From the NCBI RefSeq assembly GCF_040370365.1, contig NZ_BAABWQ010000002.1, positions 434,001-498,000 on the forward strand: DNA of 64,000 bases, written 5' to 3'. The translations under genes and the position numbers were made by a program. This DNA is from Shimia sp040370365 (GTDB lineage: Bacteria > Pseudomonadota > Alphaproteobacteria > Rhodobacterales > Rhodobacteraceae). Positions 8,439 to 17,546 of this stretch are shown here, in pieces (the first letter of the stretch is position 1; each line of letters starts with the position of its first letter). The notes beneath the pieces were generated by a model, which saw only the letters and a list, made by a program, of their open reading frames with translations, had not been told where the DNA came from and made no database searches.

Positions 8439-9588
8439 TCGCCAACCCGTGATCATCGCCGCCCGTCGCAGTGCCATCGGCCGCGCCGGAGGTATGTTCG
8501 CCTCCTTAGAAATTGAAGACCTCGCGGCACCTGTTCTGCAGTCTACCCTACAAGACGCCAGTCTCCCTGCTGATCAACTTGACGATGTGATCTTGGGGAA
8601 CGCCGCCGGGCCCGGCGGCAATGTCGCCCGCCTCGCGGCCTTGCATGCGGGTTTCCCGACGTCCCTGCCCGGCGTCACAGTCGATCGGCAATGCGGCTCA
8701 GGCCTTGAGGCTATAATGATGGCCTGCCACCTCATTCAAGCCGGCGCAGGAACAGCCTACGTTGCCGGCGGTGTCGAAAGCCGCTCTCGTGCGCCGCTGC
8801 GCCAGCTTCCTGCCAGCGGTAGTTTACCAGAACACAGCTACAGGCGCGCGCGCTTTGCACCTGATGCCATCGGTGACCCGGAAATGGGCGCGGCAGCAGA
8901 CACCGTAGCCACACAATTTCGAATTTCCCGCACCCGCCAAGACACTTTCGCGCTGCGGTCCCATGAACGCGCAGTAAAAACGCGCGACGCCGATGGCTTT
9001 GCCGCAGAAATCACTCCCATCTCGGGCGAGATGACCGATGAATGTATACGTGACACCCTGACCGCCGAACGCCTTGCCCGCTTACGGCCCGCGTTTTCAA
9101 AAGACGGCACCGTCACCGTTGCCAACGCCTGTCCCCTAAATGACGGCGCTGCTGCGATGGTCATCACCACACGAACCAAGGCCCGCAACCTCGGTCACAC
9201 CAGAGCTCTTGCCTACCTTGGGGGGGCAGCCGCTGGCGTAGACCCCAATATCCTTGGCATTGGCCCCGTCGCCTCAACCCGCAAACTGCTCACCCAACAT
9301 CCACATATCTCGCTCGGCGCACTAACACACTTGGAATTCAACGAGGCTTTCGCCGCGCAAGTGCTCGCCTCACTCGATACGCTCGAAATCGAAGAAACCC
9401 TGCCCAATGCCCAAGGCGGCGCCATCGCCTTGGGCCATCCCTTTGGCGCATCCGGTGCCATTCTAGTCACACGCCTCTTCAGCCAACTCATCCGCCAAAA
9501 AGTTTCCGACAACAGCCTTGCTATGGCGATGATCGGCATTGGCGGTGGCATCGGCCTGACAGCCGCCTTCCGGCCCCTCACGCTCTAA
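8419..9588 (+). CDS. Thiolase-family protein lacking the second catalytic Cys
   Basis: A 389-residue thiolase-fold enzyme. The acyl-accepting nucleophile C92 is present in DRQCGSGLEA, the Asn/Glu of FNEAFA is present, and H340 lies in ALGHPFGASGA. In the last motif, normally C-I-G-G-G, the cysteine is replaced: the protein reads M-I-G-I-G-G-G, giving Gly373 where the acid/base Cys is expected. The start is a TTG at 8419 with AAAAGGA upstream, inside the end of the acyl-CoA synthetase gene. The pair are clearly co-translated. The missing base suggests altered chemistry, or a one-way condensation, rather than normal acetoacetyl-CoA thiolysis. The reaction is unknown. Confidence 0.85.
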   Translation: MSLLPPDRQPVIIAARRSAIGRAGGMFASLEIEDLAAPVLQSTLQDASLPADQLDDVILGNAAGPGGNVARLAALHAGFPTSLPGVTVDRQCGSGLEAIMMACHLIQAGAGTAYVAGGVESRSRAPLRQLPASGSLPEHSYRRARFAPDAIGDPEMGAAADTVATQFRISRTRQDTFALRSHERAVKTRDADGFAAEITPISGEMTDECIRDTLTAERLARLRPAFSKDGTVTVANACPLNDGAAAMVITTRTKARNLGHTRALAYLGGAAAGVDPNILGIGPVASTRKLLTQHPHISLGALTHLEFNEAFAAQVLASLDTLEIEETLPNAQGGAIALGHPFGASGAILVTRLFSQLIRQKVSDNSLAMAMIGIGGGIGLTAAFRPLTL

Positions 9589-9687
9589 GCTCGCTTTACC
9601 ACGACGCGCCACACACTTGCTTTGGGCGAAAAACACACTGAAATGAGCATATCGCAGGTGTGGCAAGACGCACAAAGCCCCAAACGC

Positions 9688-9716
9688 AAAACGGGGCCGC
9701 CAAGCGACCCCGTTTT
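9688..9716. terminator. Bidirectional intrinsic terminator between thiolase gene and ilvD
   Basis: Perfect 9-bp arms AAAACGGGG and CCCCGTTTT flank an 11-base loop. The A-run and T-run at the two ends let it act for both converging transcripts: the biotin/thiolase operon on the plus strand and ilvD on the minus strand. Confidence 0.88.
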
Positions 9717-9737
9717 AAGCTATAAATCGAAAAGCGA

Positions 9738-11588
9738 TTATTCGTCTTCATCCAAAGTGCGCACCGCACCCAAGGATGCGTTGGACACATGCGCCGCATA
9801 GACTTTTAGCGCTTTGGACACCGCTCGAGGACGCCCAACAGCTTTCCAAACTTTTTTGTCGGCTTGCGGGTGGTCAGCACGGCGACGGTCCAATTCTTCT
9901 TCGCTCACATCCAAATGGATGGTGCGGTTGGGCACGGAAATTTGGATCTTATCGCCATCTTCCACCAGACCAATCACGCCCTTCTCAGCCGCCTCAGGCG
10001 AGGCATGTCCAATCGACAAACCAGCGGTCCCACCAGAGAAACGCCCATCGGTCAGCAATGCACAGGTGGTGTCGAGCTTCTTGGATTTTAGATAGGCGGT
10101 TGGATAGAGCATCTCTTGCATGCCCGGTCCCCCTTTGGGGCCTTCATAGCGGATTACGACGACAGAATAGGGTTTCACCTCATTCTGCAAAATGCCGTTC
10201 ATCGCGTCTTCCATGCTCTCAAACACCTTGGCGGTGCCTTCAAACTCATACATCTCCTTGATCACGCCAGCGGTCTTTAGAATACAGCCTTGCTCTGCAA
10301 TGTTACCAAACAACACGCAAAGGCCGCCTTCTTCAGAATAGGCGTTTTCGAAGTCCCGCACACAGCCGTCCTCAATGTCCAGATCCAGCTCCGTGTACAT
10401 CCGCGACTGACTGAAGGCCTCAACGGTGCGCACACCGCCCGGCGCCGCGATATACAAATCGCGTGCTTCATTGCCCGCGGTCTCCCGACGCACATCCCAT
10501 TTGTCGATGAACTCACCCATGGTGCGTTCATGCACAGTCGCACAGTCGCGGTGGATTTTGCCTTCGCGCTCCAGCTCACCCAAGATGCGCGCAATGCCGC
10601 CCGCGCGGTGGACATCTTCCATGTGGTACTTCGGCGTCGAGGGCGCCACTTTACTCAGGTGCGGAATCTCACGGCTCAGGCGATCCATATCGGCCATGGT
10701 GAAGTTCACGCCACCCTCATGGGCAATCGCCAAGAGGTGCAGAACCGTGTTGGTCGAGCCCCCCATGGCAATGTCCAGCGCCATCGCGTTTTCAAAGGCT
10801 TTGAAGTTTGCAATGCCACGTGGCAGCGCGGTCTCATCACCCTCTTTGTACCAACGTTCACAAAGCTCAACGATCTTGTGGCCAGCTTCCTCAAACAACC
10901 CACGCCGTTTGGAATGTGTCGCCAGCAAAGATCCGTTGCCCGGCAACGCCAAGCCCAGCGCTTCCGCCAGACAGTTCATCGAGTTCGCGGTGAACATACC
11001 TGAACAGGAGCCACATGTTGGGCAGGCAGAGCGCTCAAGCTTGTCGACTTCTTCTTGGCTGCGATCTTCATCGGTCGCGCCTACGATTGCTGTCACAAGA
11101 TCAGCCTTGTGCTCGCCGTCTGCCAAGATCACCTTACCAGCTTCCATCGGGCCACCAGACACAAAGATCGCCGGAATGTTCAGACGCATCGCCGCCATCA
11201 ACATTCCAGGTGTGATCTTGTCACAATTGGAAATGCAAACCAGCGCATCCGCGCAATGCGCGTTCGCCATGTATTCCACAGAGTCAGCGATAACTTCACG
11301 TGATGGCAGCGAATACAGCATGCCATCATGGCCCATAGCGATACCGTCATCCACCGCAATGGTGTTCATTTCTTTGGCCACACCACCGGCTTTTTCGATC
11401 TCGCGCGCCACAAGCTGGCCCATGTCTTTCAGATGCACGTGGCCGGGCACAAATTCGGTGAACGAGTTGACCACTGCCACGATCGGCTTGCCAAAGTCCT
11501 CTGTTTTCATACCTGTCGCACGCCACAGTGCGCGCGCAGCCGCCATTCGGCGACCAAAGGTGGAGGTCTTAGAACGAAGATCGGGCAT
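9738..11588 (-). CDS. ilvD: Dihydroxy-acid dehydratase IlvD
   Basis: Fe-S dehydratase that converts 2,3-dihydroxy-isovalerate or -methylvalerate to the 2-keto acids in valine and isoleucine synthesis. Fe-S and Mg2+ motifs are present: SNCDKITPGMLMA, CPTCGSCSGMFTANSMN, and DGRFSGGTAGLSIGH near the C terminus. I chose the ATG at 11588 (MPDLRSKTSTFGRRMA; 616 residues), which has GGAGAG 7 bases upstream. The open frame extends 12 codons further but without family similarity. It is a single gene, convergent with the thiolase gene. Confidence 0.97.
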   Translation of the reverse strand: MPDLRSKTSTFGRRMAAARALWRATGMKTEDFGKPIVAVVNSFTEFVPGHVHLKDMGQLVAREIEKAGGVAKEMNTIAVDDGIAMGHDGMLYSLPSREVIADSVEYMANAHCADALVCISNCDKITPGMLMAAMRLNIPAIFVSGGPMEAGKVILADGEHKADLVTAIVGATDEDRSQEEVDKLERSACPTCGSCSGMFTANSMNCLAEALGLALPGNGSLLATHSKRRGLFEEAGHKIVELCERWYKEGDETALPRGIANFKAFENAMALDIAMGGSTNTVLHLLAIAHEGGVNFTMADMDRLSREIPHLSKVAPSTPKYHMEDVHRAGGIARILGELEREGKIHRDCATVHERTMGEFIDKWDVRRETAGNEARDLYIAAPGGVRTVEAFSQSRMYTELDLDIEDGCVRDFENAYSEEGGLCVLFGNIAEQGCILKTAGVIKEMYEFEGTAKVFESMEDAMNGILQNEVKPYSVVVIRYEGPKGGPGMQEMLYPTAYLKSKKLDTTCALLTDGRFSGGTAGLSIGHASPEAAEKGVIGLVEDGDKIQISVPNRTIHLDVSEEELDRRRADHPQADKKVWKAVGRPRAVSKALKVYAAHVSNASLGAVRTLDEDE

Positions 11589-11775
11589 TTTGTGCTCTCC
11601 TAAGGATGGCGTTTGGCGCCACACAGGGCGCCCCTCTTATGTCTGGTGTGAACGGGTGCCATTCAAGAGGATGGAATGCAAGTAAAACCGGAACATTATT
11701 GCCCGAAACGCCCTGCAAATATTGCGAAAACATCACCTCACGCCGCCCCCACGCAACCCGTCCGCACTGAAAGCC

Positions 11776-12309
11776 TTATCCGATGGTCAGATGGGCCAGC
11801 AGCTCAACGGCGTTTTTCACGTCAAAGCGTTTGAGCAAACGTGCCCGCACATCCTCCACTGTGCGCGGCGATAGTCCCAATTCCCGCGCAATCTGTTTGC
11901 TGGTCAAACCACGTCCGACCCCTCCAATTACCTGCCGTTCTCTCGGGCTCAGCGAAACGGGCGGCCCCTCATGTATCACCGCGAAACTCATCACCAGCCG
12001 CGCCAACGGATCTTCCGGCGTAACTGTTTGCGCGCGAAAGCGGCACCACACCTGTCCGCCATCTCGCCGTCGCATCATGCGTTCATCGCTGTAGGGGCTG
12101 TCGGCGCGCAACGGTTCCATCCCAATGTCGCGCACTTGCTCATATTCTTGTTCAGACCCATATAACTGCCGAAACGACTGCCCAAGCAGCGCCGTCGGCT
12201 CATATCCCAACATTTCAGCAAACCCCCGATTGCAGGCGCGGATAACCCGATGTTCGGTCACCACAATACCGATAGGCGCTGCGTCAAAGGCCAGTTTTTG
12301 CCACTCCAT
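11776..12309 (-). CDS. PAS domain - LuxR-type transcription regulator
   Basis: A 177-residue regulator. An N-terminal PAS domain (about residues 5-110; AFDAAPIGIVVTEHRVIRAC and AEMLGYEPTALLGQSF) is followed by a LuxR/GerE helix-turn-helix (about 115-177; LSPRERQVIGGVGRGLTSKQ, then LGLSPRTVEDVRARLLKRF). There is no receiver domain, so it is not a standard two-component response regulator; the PAS domain probably binds a ligand. It is transcribed away from the M20/ABC/aldehyde dehydrogenase operon, and a perfect palindrome lies 25 bp upstream of its start. It is the likely local regulator of that operon (inference). Confidence 0.9.
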   Translation of the reverse strand: MEWQKLAFDAAPIGIVVTEHRVIRACNRGFAEMLGYEPTALLGQSFRQLYGSEQEYEQVRDIGMEPLRADSPYSDERMMRRRDGGQVWCRFRAQTVTPEDPLARLVMSFAVIHEGPPVSLSPRERQVIGGVGRGLTSKQIARELGLSPRTVEDVRARLLKRFDVKNAVELLAHLTIG

Positions 12310-12333
12310 GCATATCTCCCGAAACCGTAATCC

Positions 12334-12351
12334 TACGGTATTGATACCGTA
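12334..12351. promoter_or_regulatory. Perfect 18-bp palindrome, candidate operator
   Basis: TACGGTATTGATACCGTA: two perfect 8-bp arms around a TG spacer. It sits in the 151-bp gap between the divergent PAS-LuxR gene and the M20 amidohydrolase gene. Its length and symmetry suit a dimeric LuxR-type helix-turn-helix. Binding by the adjacent regulator is inferred from position. Confidence 0.65.
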
Positions 12352-12460
12352 TCTCTACGCAGGTCATGATTTTTAAATCTCTATAGGCAGCATCTTTTGC
12401 TGAAAGTACCCCACCGGAGGCCTCCATACGCTGCCTCCTTCACGCTTGAGAGAGAACGCA

Positions 12461-13756
12461 ATGCACGTCGACACAGCCCAACTCATGACCCGCATAGAAT
12501 CTCTGCGCGAAGATCTGATCAGTCTGACCCAAGACCTGATCCGCATCCCCACGCTCAATCCTCCGGGCGATTGTTATCGAGACATCTGTGATTATCTCGA
12601 TACACGCCTCACCCGGCACGGGTTTGACACGCAATTGATCCGGGCTCATGGCGCTCCCGGCGACAGCGACAAATATCCGCGTTGGAACATTATTGCGCGC
12701 AAATCAGGGCACCACGCCGGCGAGTGTGTTCACTTCAACAGCCATACAGACGTGGTTGAAGTCGGTCATGGCTGGACTTTCGATCCATTTGGCGGCGAGA
12801 TTTCTGACGGCAAGATCTACGGCCGTGGGGCCTGCGATATGAAGGGCGGCCTTGCCGCCTCCATCATCGCAGCCGAAGCCTTTATCGCAGAATGCCCCGA
12901 CTTTCACGGAGCAATCGAAATCTCAGGTACGGCAGATGAGGAATCCGGCGGCTATGGTGGCGTGGCCTATTTGGCTGAGAACGGCTTTTTCGCGCCGGAG
13001 CGCGTTCAACACGTCATCATTCCCGAACCTCTGAACAAAGACCGCATCTGCTTGGGCCATCGCGGCGGCTGGTGGGCGGAAATTGAAACCTTCGGAGAAA
13101 TTGCACATGGCTCAATGCCTTTCTTGGGGGATTGTGCTGTCCGCCACATGGGGGCAGTGATCGACAAATTCGAAAACGACCTCTACCCGGCGATGGCGGC
13201 GCGGCGCACCGACATGCCGGTGGTGCCTGAAGGCGCACGTTCCTCCACCATGAACATCAACTCTATTCATGGCGGACAAGCCGAACCGCCGGAGGATTTC
13301 ACCGGCCTGCCTGCCCATTGTGTGCCTGACAGTTGTCGAATCGTGATTGACCGCCGCTACCTGGCTGAAGAATCCCACGATCAGGTGGCCGGGGAAGTCG
13401 AAGGCCTACTCAATGAGCTGTCTGACAAACGTGACAACTTCCGGTACGAAATGCGTGAGCTCAATCACGTGGCTCCATCTATGACCGACCGCGCCGCGCC
13501 AGTCGTCACCACAGTAGATCGCGCCATTCAGGATATTCTTGGAAAATCACCCGATTATGTTGCCAGCCCCGGCACCTATGACCAAAAACATATTGATCGG
13601 ATCGGCAAGCTCAGGAACTGTATCGCTTATGGACCCGGTATATTGGAGTTGGCCCACAAACCCGACGAATACATCGGGATCGACGATATGATCGACAGCG
13701 CCAAGGTCATGGCGCACAGCCTGAGGCAGCTATTGTTGCCTCAAGTTCAAGACTAA
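12461..13756 (+). CDS. M20-family metallo-amidohydrolase (ArgE/DapE-like)
   Basis: A di-zinc amidohydrolase of the acetylornithine deacetylase / succinyl-diaminopimelate desuccinylase group, 431 residues. Metal and catalytic motifs: NSHTDVV, GRGACDMKGG and the general-base DEES pair. The central dimerisation domain (about 190-320) is present. I chose the ATG at 12461 (MHVDTAQLM), with GAGAGAGAA just upstream; a TTG 15 bases earlier is possible. It leads an operon with a dipeptide-type importer, a cupin and two dehydrogenases, and it is far from arg or dap genes. It therefore probably deacylates or opens an imported amide rather than serving Arg/Lys synthesis (inference). Confidence 0.88.
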   Translation: MHVDTAQLMTRIESLREDLISLTQDLIRIPTLNPPGDCYRDICDYLDTRLTRHGFDTQLIRAHGAPGDSDKYPRWNIIARKSGHHAGECVHFNSHTDVVEVGHGWTFDPFGGEISDGKIYGRGACDMKGGLAASIIAAEAFIAECPDFHGAIEISGTADEESGGYGGVAYLAENGFFAPERVQHVIIPEPLNKDRICLGHRGGWWAEIETFGEIAHGSMPFLGDCAVRHMGAVIDKFENDLYPAMAARRTDMPVVPEGARSSTMNINSIHGGQAEPPEDFTGLPAHCVPDSCRIVIDRRYLAEESHDQVAGEVEGLLNELSDKRDNFRYEMRELNHVAPSMTDRAAPVVTTVDRAIQDILGKSPDYVASPGTYDQKHIDRIGKLRNCIAYGPGILELAHKPDEYIGIDDMIDSAKVMAHSLRQLLLPQVQD

Positions 13757-13820
13757 AGAAATCAACTGGCTATGTGCCCAAAAAAAATTATAAAAAGCAA
13801 ATACATAAGGGAGTGATAGA

Positions 13821-15308
13821 ATGTCCTACTTTACGTCAATACTTGCCAATGCCAGCGCCGTTGCAGTTCTTTCTAGTGCGACCATGCTGCAGGCCGCACA
13901 AACTGACATTACCGTGGCTTTGCAACTTGAGCCACCGCATCTGGACCCCACTTCGGCTGCTGCAGGGGCGATAGATAGCGTGCTGTATGCCAATGTGTTT
14001 GAAGGGCTCACCCGTTTTGCCAGCGATGGAGCAGTCATTCCTGGATTGGCCAAAAGCTGGAATATCTCAGAAGATGGCCTGACCTACACCTTCCACTTGA
14101 ATGAAGGCGTGACCTTTCACGATGGCTCCGACATGGATGCCGAAGATGTAAAGTTTTCGCTAGACCGCGCCCGCGCAGAAGACAGCGTCAACGCCCAAAA
14201 GGCTCTTTTCACCAGCATCTCTGATGTCTCTGTGATCGATCCCCTGACCGTAACCGTCACTTTGGACGGCCCCAACGGCAACTTCCTGTTTAACTTGGCG
14301 TGGGGGGATGCGGTCATTGTTGCTCCTGAAAGCATCGCGGACATCAAAACCACCCCCATAGGCACGGGCGCGTTCCAATTCGAAAATTGGGTGCAGGGCG
14401 ATCAAATCACCCTGACCCGCAACGAAAGCTATTGGGGCACTCCCGCCAATTTGACCGATGTGACCTTTAAGTTCATCTCAGACCCAACAGCGGCCTTCGC
14501 CGCAATGATGGCAGAAGACGTTGACGCCTTTGCTGGCTTTCCAACCCCAGAGGCCCTGCCGCAATTTGAGGCGGACCCGCGGTTTCAGGTACTTGTAGGC
14601 AGCTCAGAGGGAGAAACTATTCTCTCCACCAACAATCAACTCCCGCCTCTGGATGATCGCCGCGTGCGCAAAGCCATCGCCCATGCAATTGATCGATCCG
14701 CCATTATTGATGGCGCGATGTTTGGCCTTGGCACGCCCATCGGGACTCATTTTGCGCCACATAACCCAAACTACGTCGACCTCACGGGACTGTCGCAATA
14801 CGATCCGGATCTATCCAAAAAACTCCTAGCTGAAGCGGGATATCCTGATGGTTTTACCACCACACTGAAACTGCCACCGCCCTCTTATGCGCGCCGCGGC
14901 GGCGAAATCATTGCAGCCCAACTGCGCGCTGTTGGAATTGAGACCGAGACCTCCAATCTCGAATGGGCGCAGTGGCTCGAACAGGTATTTCGCGGCAAGG
15001 ACTTCGGTCTGACCATTGTCAGCCACACCGAACCGTTTGACATCGGCATCTACGCCCGCCCGGACTACTATTTTCAATACGACAATCCGCAATTCCAACA
15101 GATCATGGAGACCCTGAATCAGGCGACGCAGCCCCAAGAACGCAAAGCTCTGCTCAAAGTTGCCCAAACCATGATTTCTGAGGATTACGTGAACGGCTAC
15201 CTCTTTCAACTGGCGTTCCCGACGATTGCCAGAGCCGAAGTTCAAGGTCTGTGGAAAAACGCGCCAACGCAAGCAACCGACCTCACTGCGGTCAGTTGGT
15301 CCGAGTAA
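13821..15308 (+). CDS. ABC importer substrate-binding protein, family 5 (peptide/opine type)
   Basis: A 495-residue DppA/OppA-type periplasmic binding protein. After a hydrophobic leader (about residues 1-25, likely cleaved near MLQAAQ) come the family-5 features: ANVFEGLTRF, LAKSWNISEDGLTYTFHL, and GVTFHDGSDMDAEDVKFSL. A clear GGGAGTGA precedes the ATG. It is followed by a cupin gene and then its two permeases and a double ATPase. The ligand cannot be predicted; the linked M20 hydrolase and dehydrogenases suggest an N-acylated or amide compound. Confidence 0.92.
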   Translation: MSYFTSILANASAVAVLSSATMLQAAQTDITVALQLEPPHLDPTSAAAGAIDSVLYANVFEGLTRFASDGAVIPGLAKSWNISEDGLTYTFHLNEGVTFHDGSDMDAEDVKFSLDRARAEDSVNAQKALFTSISDVSVIDPLTVTVTLDGPNGNFLFNLAWGDAVIVAPESIADIKTTPIGTGAFQFENWVQGDQITLTRNESYWGTPANLTDVTFKFISDPTAAFAAMMAEDVDAFAGFPTPEALPQFEADPRFQVLVGSSEGETILSTNNQLPPLDDRRVRKAIAHAIDRSAIIDGAMFGLGTPIGTHFAPHNPNYVDLTGLSQYDPDLSKKLLAEAGYPDGFTTTLKLPPPSYARRGGEIIAAQLRAVGIETETSNLEWAQWLEQVFRGKDFGLTIVSHTEPFDIGIYARPDYYFQYDNPQFQQIMETLNQATQPQERKALLKVAQTMISEDYVNGYLFQLAFPTIARAEVQGLWKNAPTQATDLTAVSWSE

Positions 15309-15366
15309 CCCTCTCACACGCCGGGGCCGATCTTCGGCGCCGGCACATTTTCTGGAACATTGCACT

Positions 15367-15774
15367 ATGATAGAGCTCACCCCCGCTGGAACGCGACCAA
15401 GCAGCAAAGCGCCAACCGAATACTTTACCGGTGACGTGCGCATGGATCCGGTCACCGAAAGCCGCCCCCCGTCCATGGTCTTCGCAGCCCAAGTGACTTT
15501 TGAGCCAGGCGCACGCACGGCGTGGCACACCCATCCGGTCGGACAAACCTTGCACGTGCTTTCCGGGGTTGGTCTCATTGCCCTGCGGGGCGAAGCGCCC
15601 CAATTGATACGCCCGGGCGACACGATCTGGATCGAGCCCGACATCGAACATTGGCATGGCGCAACGCCAGACACCGCCATGTGCCATATGGCCATCCAAC
15701 AGGTCGAAGACGGCAAAGGCGCAACATGGCTCGAGCATGTAACAGACACCGACTACCTCGCACGCCCAAGCTAA
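15367..15774 (+). CDS. Small single-domain cupin
   Basis: A 135-residue cupin. The first motif is HTHPVGQTLHVLSGVG (the two His and Gln, with G closing), and the second is RPGDTIWIEPDIEHWHG with its His, so a metal-binding site is complete. The pattern resembles the cupins annotated as (R)-mandelonitrile lyase-like or carboxymuconolactone-decarboxylase-associated, whose reactions differ widely. I chose the ATG at 15367, after the SBP stop. An upstream extension of the frame overlaps the SBP gene and has no cupin character. It sits between SBP and permease genes, so it is in the operon and likely acts on the imported compound or a product. Confidence 0.82.
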   Translation: MIELTPAGTRPSSKAPTEYFTGDVRMDPVTESRPPSMVFAAQVTFEPGARTAWHTHPVGQTLHVLSGVGLIALRGEAPQLIRPGDTIWIEPDIEHWHGATPDTAMCHMAIQQVEDGKGATWLEHVTDTDYLARPS

Positions 15775-15780
15775 CACCAG

Positions 15781-16728
15781 ATGCTCCGCTATACGCTCAA
15801 ACGTGCCTTCTCCCTTGGCATAAGCCTGATCGTCGCCTCTTTGGCGATTTTCTTTGTGGTCGAAGTGGTACCCGGAGATCCGGCAAGTTTCATGCTCGGA
15901 CTGAATGCGCAGCCTGACACCATTTCAGCCCTGCGCGCCGAGTTGGGCCTCGATGTACCGAAACTCCAACGCTATTTGGCTTGGGTCGGCGGGATGCTGC
16001 AGGGAGACTTCGGCCTGTCCTATACCTATCGCACCCCTGTGACTGAAATGATTGGTGACCGCATCTGGGTCTCTCTGCCGCTGGCACTTTATGCACTGAC
16101 GCTTTCAACCCTGATCGCCTTTCCCGCAGGCATTTATGCTGCATCTCGTCGCGGCAAAACCGGCGACATGACCGTTATGGGGGCCACCCAGCTCGGCATC
16201 GCTCTGCCGAACTTCTGGTTTGCGATGATGTTGGTGCTGATCTTCGCCATAAACCTGCGCTGGTTCTCCGCTGGAGGGTTTGCAGGCTGGGACAAAGGCC
16301 CGCTTGCAGCGATGAAGTCGCTTACATTGCCCGCCATCGCGCTGGCTTTACCACAATCCGCGATCCTTGCGCGCGTCATGCGATCCTCCCTTTTGGATGT
16401 CCTTGGGGAAGACTTCATGCGCACGGCGCGTGCCAAAGGTCTCACCCGACATCAGACCCTGATGCGCCACGGCGTGCGCAACGCGTTGATCCCTGTGCTC
16501 ACCATCATCGGCATGCAGTTCTCATTCCTTCTTGCCGGCGCCATCATCATTGAACAGGTGTTTTATCTGCCTGGTCTCGGCCGCCTGATCTTTCAGTCCA
16601 TCTCCGCACGAGACCTGATTGTTGTCGAAAGCGTGGTCATGCTGCTGGTGTTTCTGGTGATCCTTGTCACCTTCTTTGTGGACTTGGCCTACGCCGCTGT
16701 CGATCCCCGGCTGAGGACACGCACATGA
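15781..16728 (+). CDS. ABC importer permease, DppB type
   Basis: A 315-residue inner-membrane subunit of a dipeptide-type importer with about six transmembrane helices. The N-terminal signature LRYTLKRAFSLGISLIVAS and VVPGDPASFMLG is typical of DppB/GsiC. The EAA coupling loop reads RTARAKGLTRHQTLMRHGVR near residue 220. It ends in an ATGA overlap with the second permease. Confidence 0.94.
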   Translation: MLRYTLKRAFSLGISLIVASLAIFFVVEVVPGDPASFMLGLNAQPDTISALRAELGLDVPKLQRYLAWVGGMLQGDFGLSYTYRTPVTEMIGDRIWVSLPLALYALTLSTLIAFPAGIYAASRRGKTGDMTVMGATQLGIALPNFWFAMMLVLIFAINLRWFSAGGFAGWDKGPLAAMKSLTLPAIALALPQSAILARVMRSSLLDVLGEDFMRTARAKGLTRHQTLMRHGVRNALIPVLTIIGMQFSFLLAGAIIIEQVFYLPGLGRLIFQSISARDLIVVESVVMLLVFLVILVTFFVDLAYAAVDPRLRTRT

Positions 16729-17546
16729 TCCTTCAGCGCAACATTTTGCTGGGCGGCGCGCTCTGTTGTCTCGTGCTTGCAGCCGCGCTCATCAGCTTTG
16801 TTTGGACGCCCTACGATATCACCACGATGGATATCCCAAACAAACTGCAAACGCCCTCGGCGCAGCACTGGTTTGGCACGGACCATTTTGGTCGCGACAT
16901 ATTCTCAATGATCATGGTTGGCGCGCGCACATCCCTTGCAGTGGCTTTGGTGGCAGTCGGTATCGGTATGGGTATCGGAGTGCCGCTTGGTCTTTGGGCC
17001 GCCGCACGCAAAGACAGCTGGGCTGACGATCTAATCATGCGCGGGAACGACCTGATTTTCGCCTTTCCTTCGCTGGTCATTGCCATCCTTATCACCGCTA
17101 TTCTTGGACCCGGTGCGGTGAATGCGATCCTCGCCATTGGCATCTTCAACATCCCGGTTTTCGCCCGGTTGACGCGCGCTGGTGCGCTGCCACTTTGGCA
17201 ACGCGATTTTATCCTTGCCGCCCGCGTTGCTGGTAAACATCCGAACCGGATCTCTGTCGATCACATCCTGCCCAACATTGCCAACCTGCTGATCGTGCAA
17301 GGAACGATCCAGTTCTCGCTTGGTATCCTCGCCGAAGCGGGCCTCAGCTATGTCGGACTTGGCGCACAACCACCAGTTCCATCTTGGGGTCGCATGCTGG
17401 CAGATGCGCAAACAATGGTGTCTTTTGCCCCCCACCTCGCACTGATCCCCGGCTTCGCGATCATTGCAGCGGTGCTTGGCCTTAACTTGTTGGGCGATGG
17501 CCTGCGCGATCACTTAGATCCCAAAATCCGCGTGGTGCGCACGTGA
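16725..17546 (+). CDS. ABC importer permease, DppC type
   Basis: A 273-residue second permease. It has the DppC-type motif FGTDHFGRDIFSMIMVGARTS after the first helix and an EAA loop around AARVAGKHPNRISVDHILPN, followed by the conserved GLSYVGLGAQPPVPSWG. It overlaps the permease before it (ATGA) and the ATPase after it (GTGA), so the transporter genes are translationally coupled. Confidence 0.94.
   Translation: MILQRNILLGGALCCLVLAAALISFVWTPYDITTMDIPNKLQTPSAQHWFGTDHFGRDIFSMIMVGARTSLAVALVAVGIGMGIGVPLGLWAAARKDSWADDLIMRGNDLIFAFPSLVIAILITAILGPGAVNAILAIGIFNIPVFARLTRAGALPLWQRDFILAARVAGKHPNRISVDHILPNIANLLIVQGTIQFSLGILAEAGLSYVGLGAQPPVPSWGRMLADAQTMVSFAPHLALIPGFAIIAAVLGLNLLGDGLRDHLDPKIRVVRT

Noticed and set aside
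10426..11685. Long plus-strand open frame opposite ilvD
   Set aside because: Antisense shadow of ilvD; Ser/Arg/Pro-rich with no family features.
12461..13756. Assignment of the M20 gene as argE or dapE
   Set aside because: The fold is shared, but the operon context (importer, cupin, dehydrogenases) does not fit arginine or lysine synthesis, so the gene symbol is withheld.
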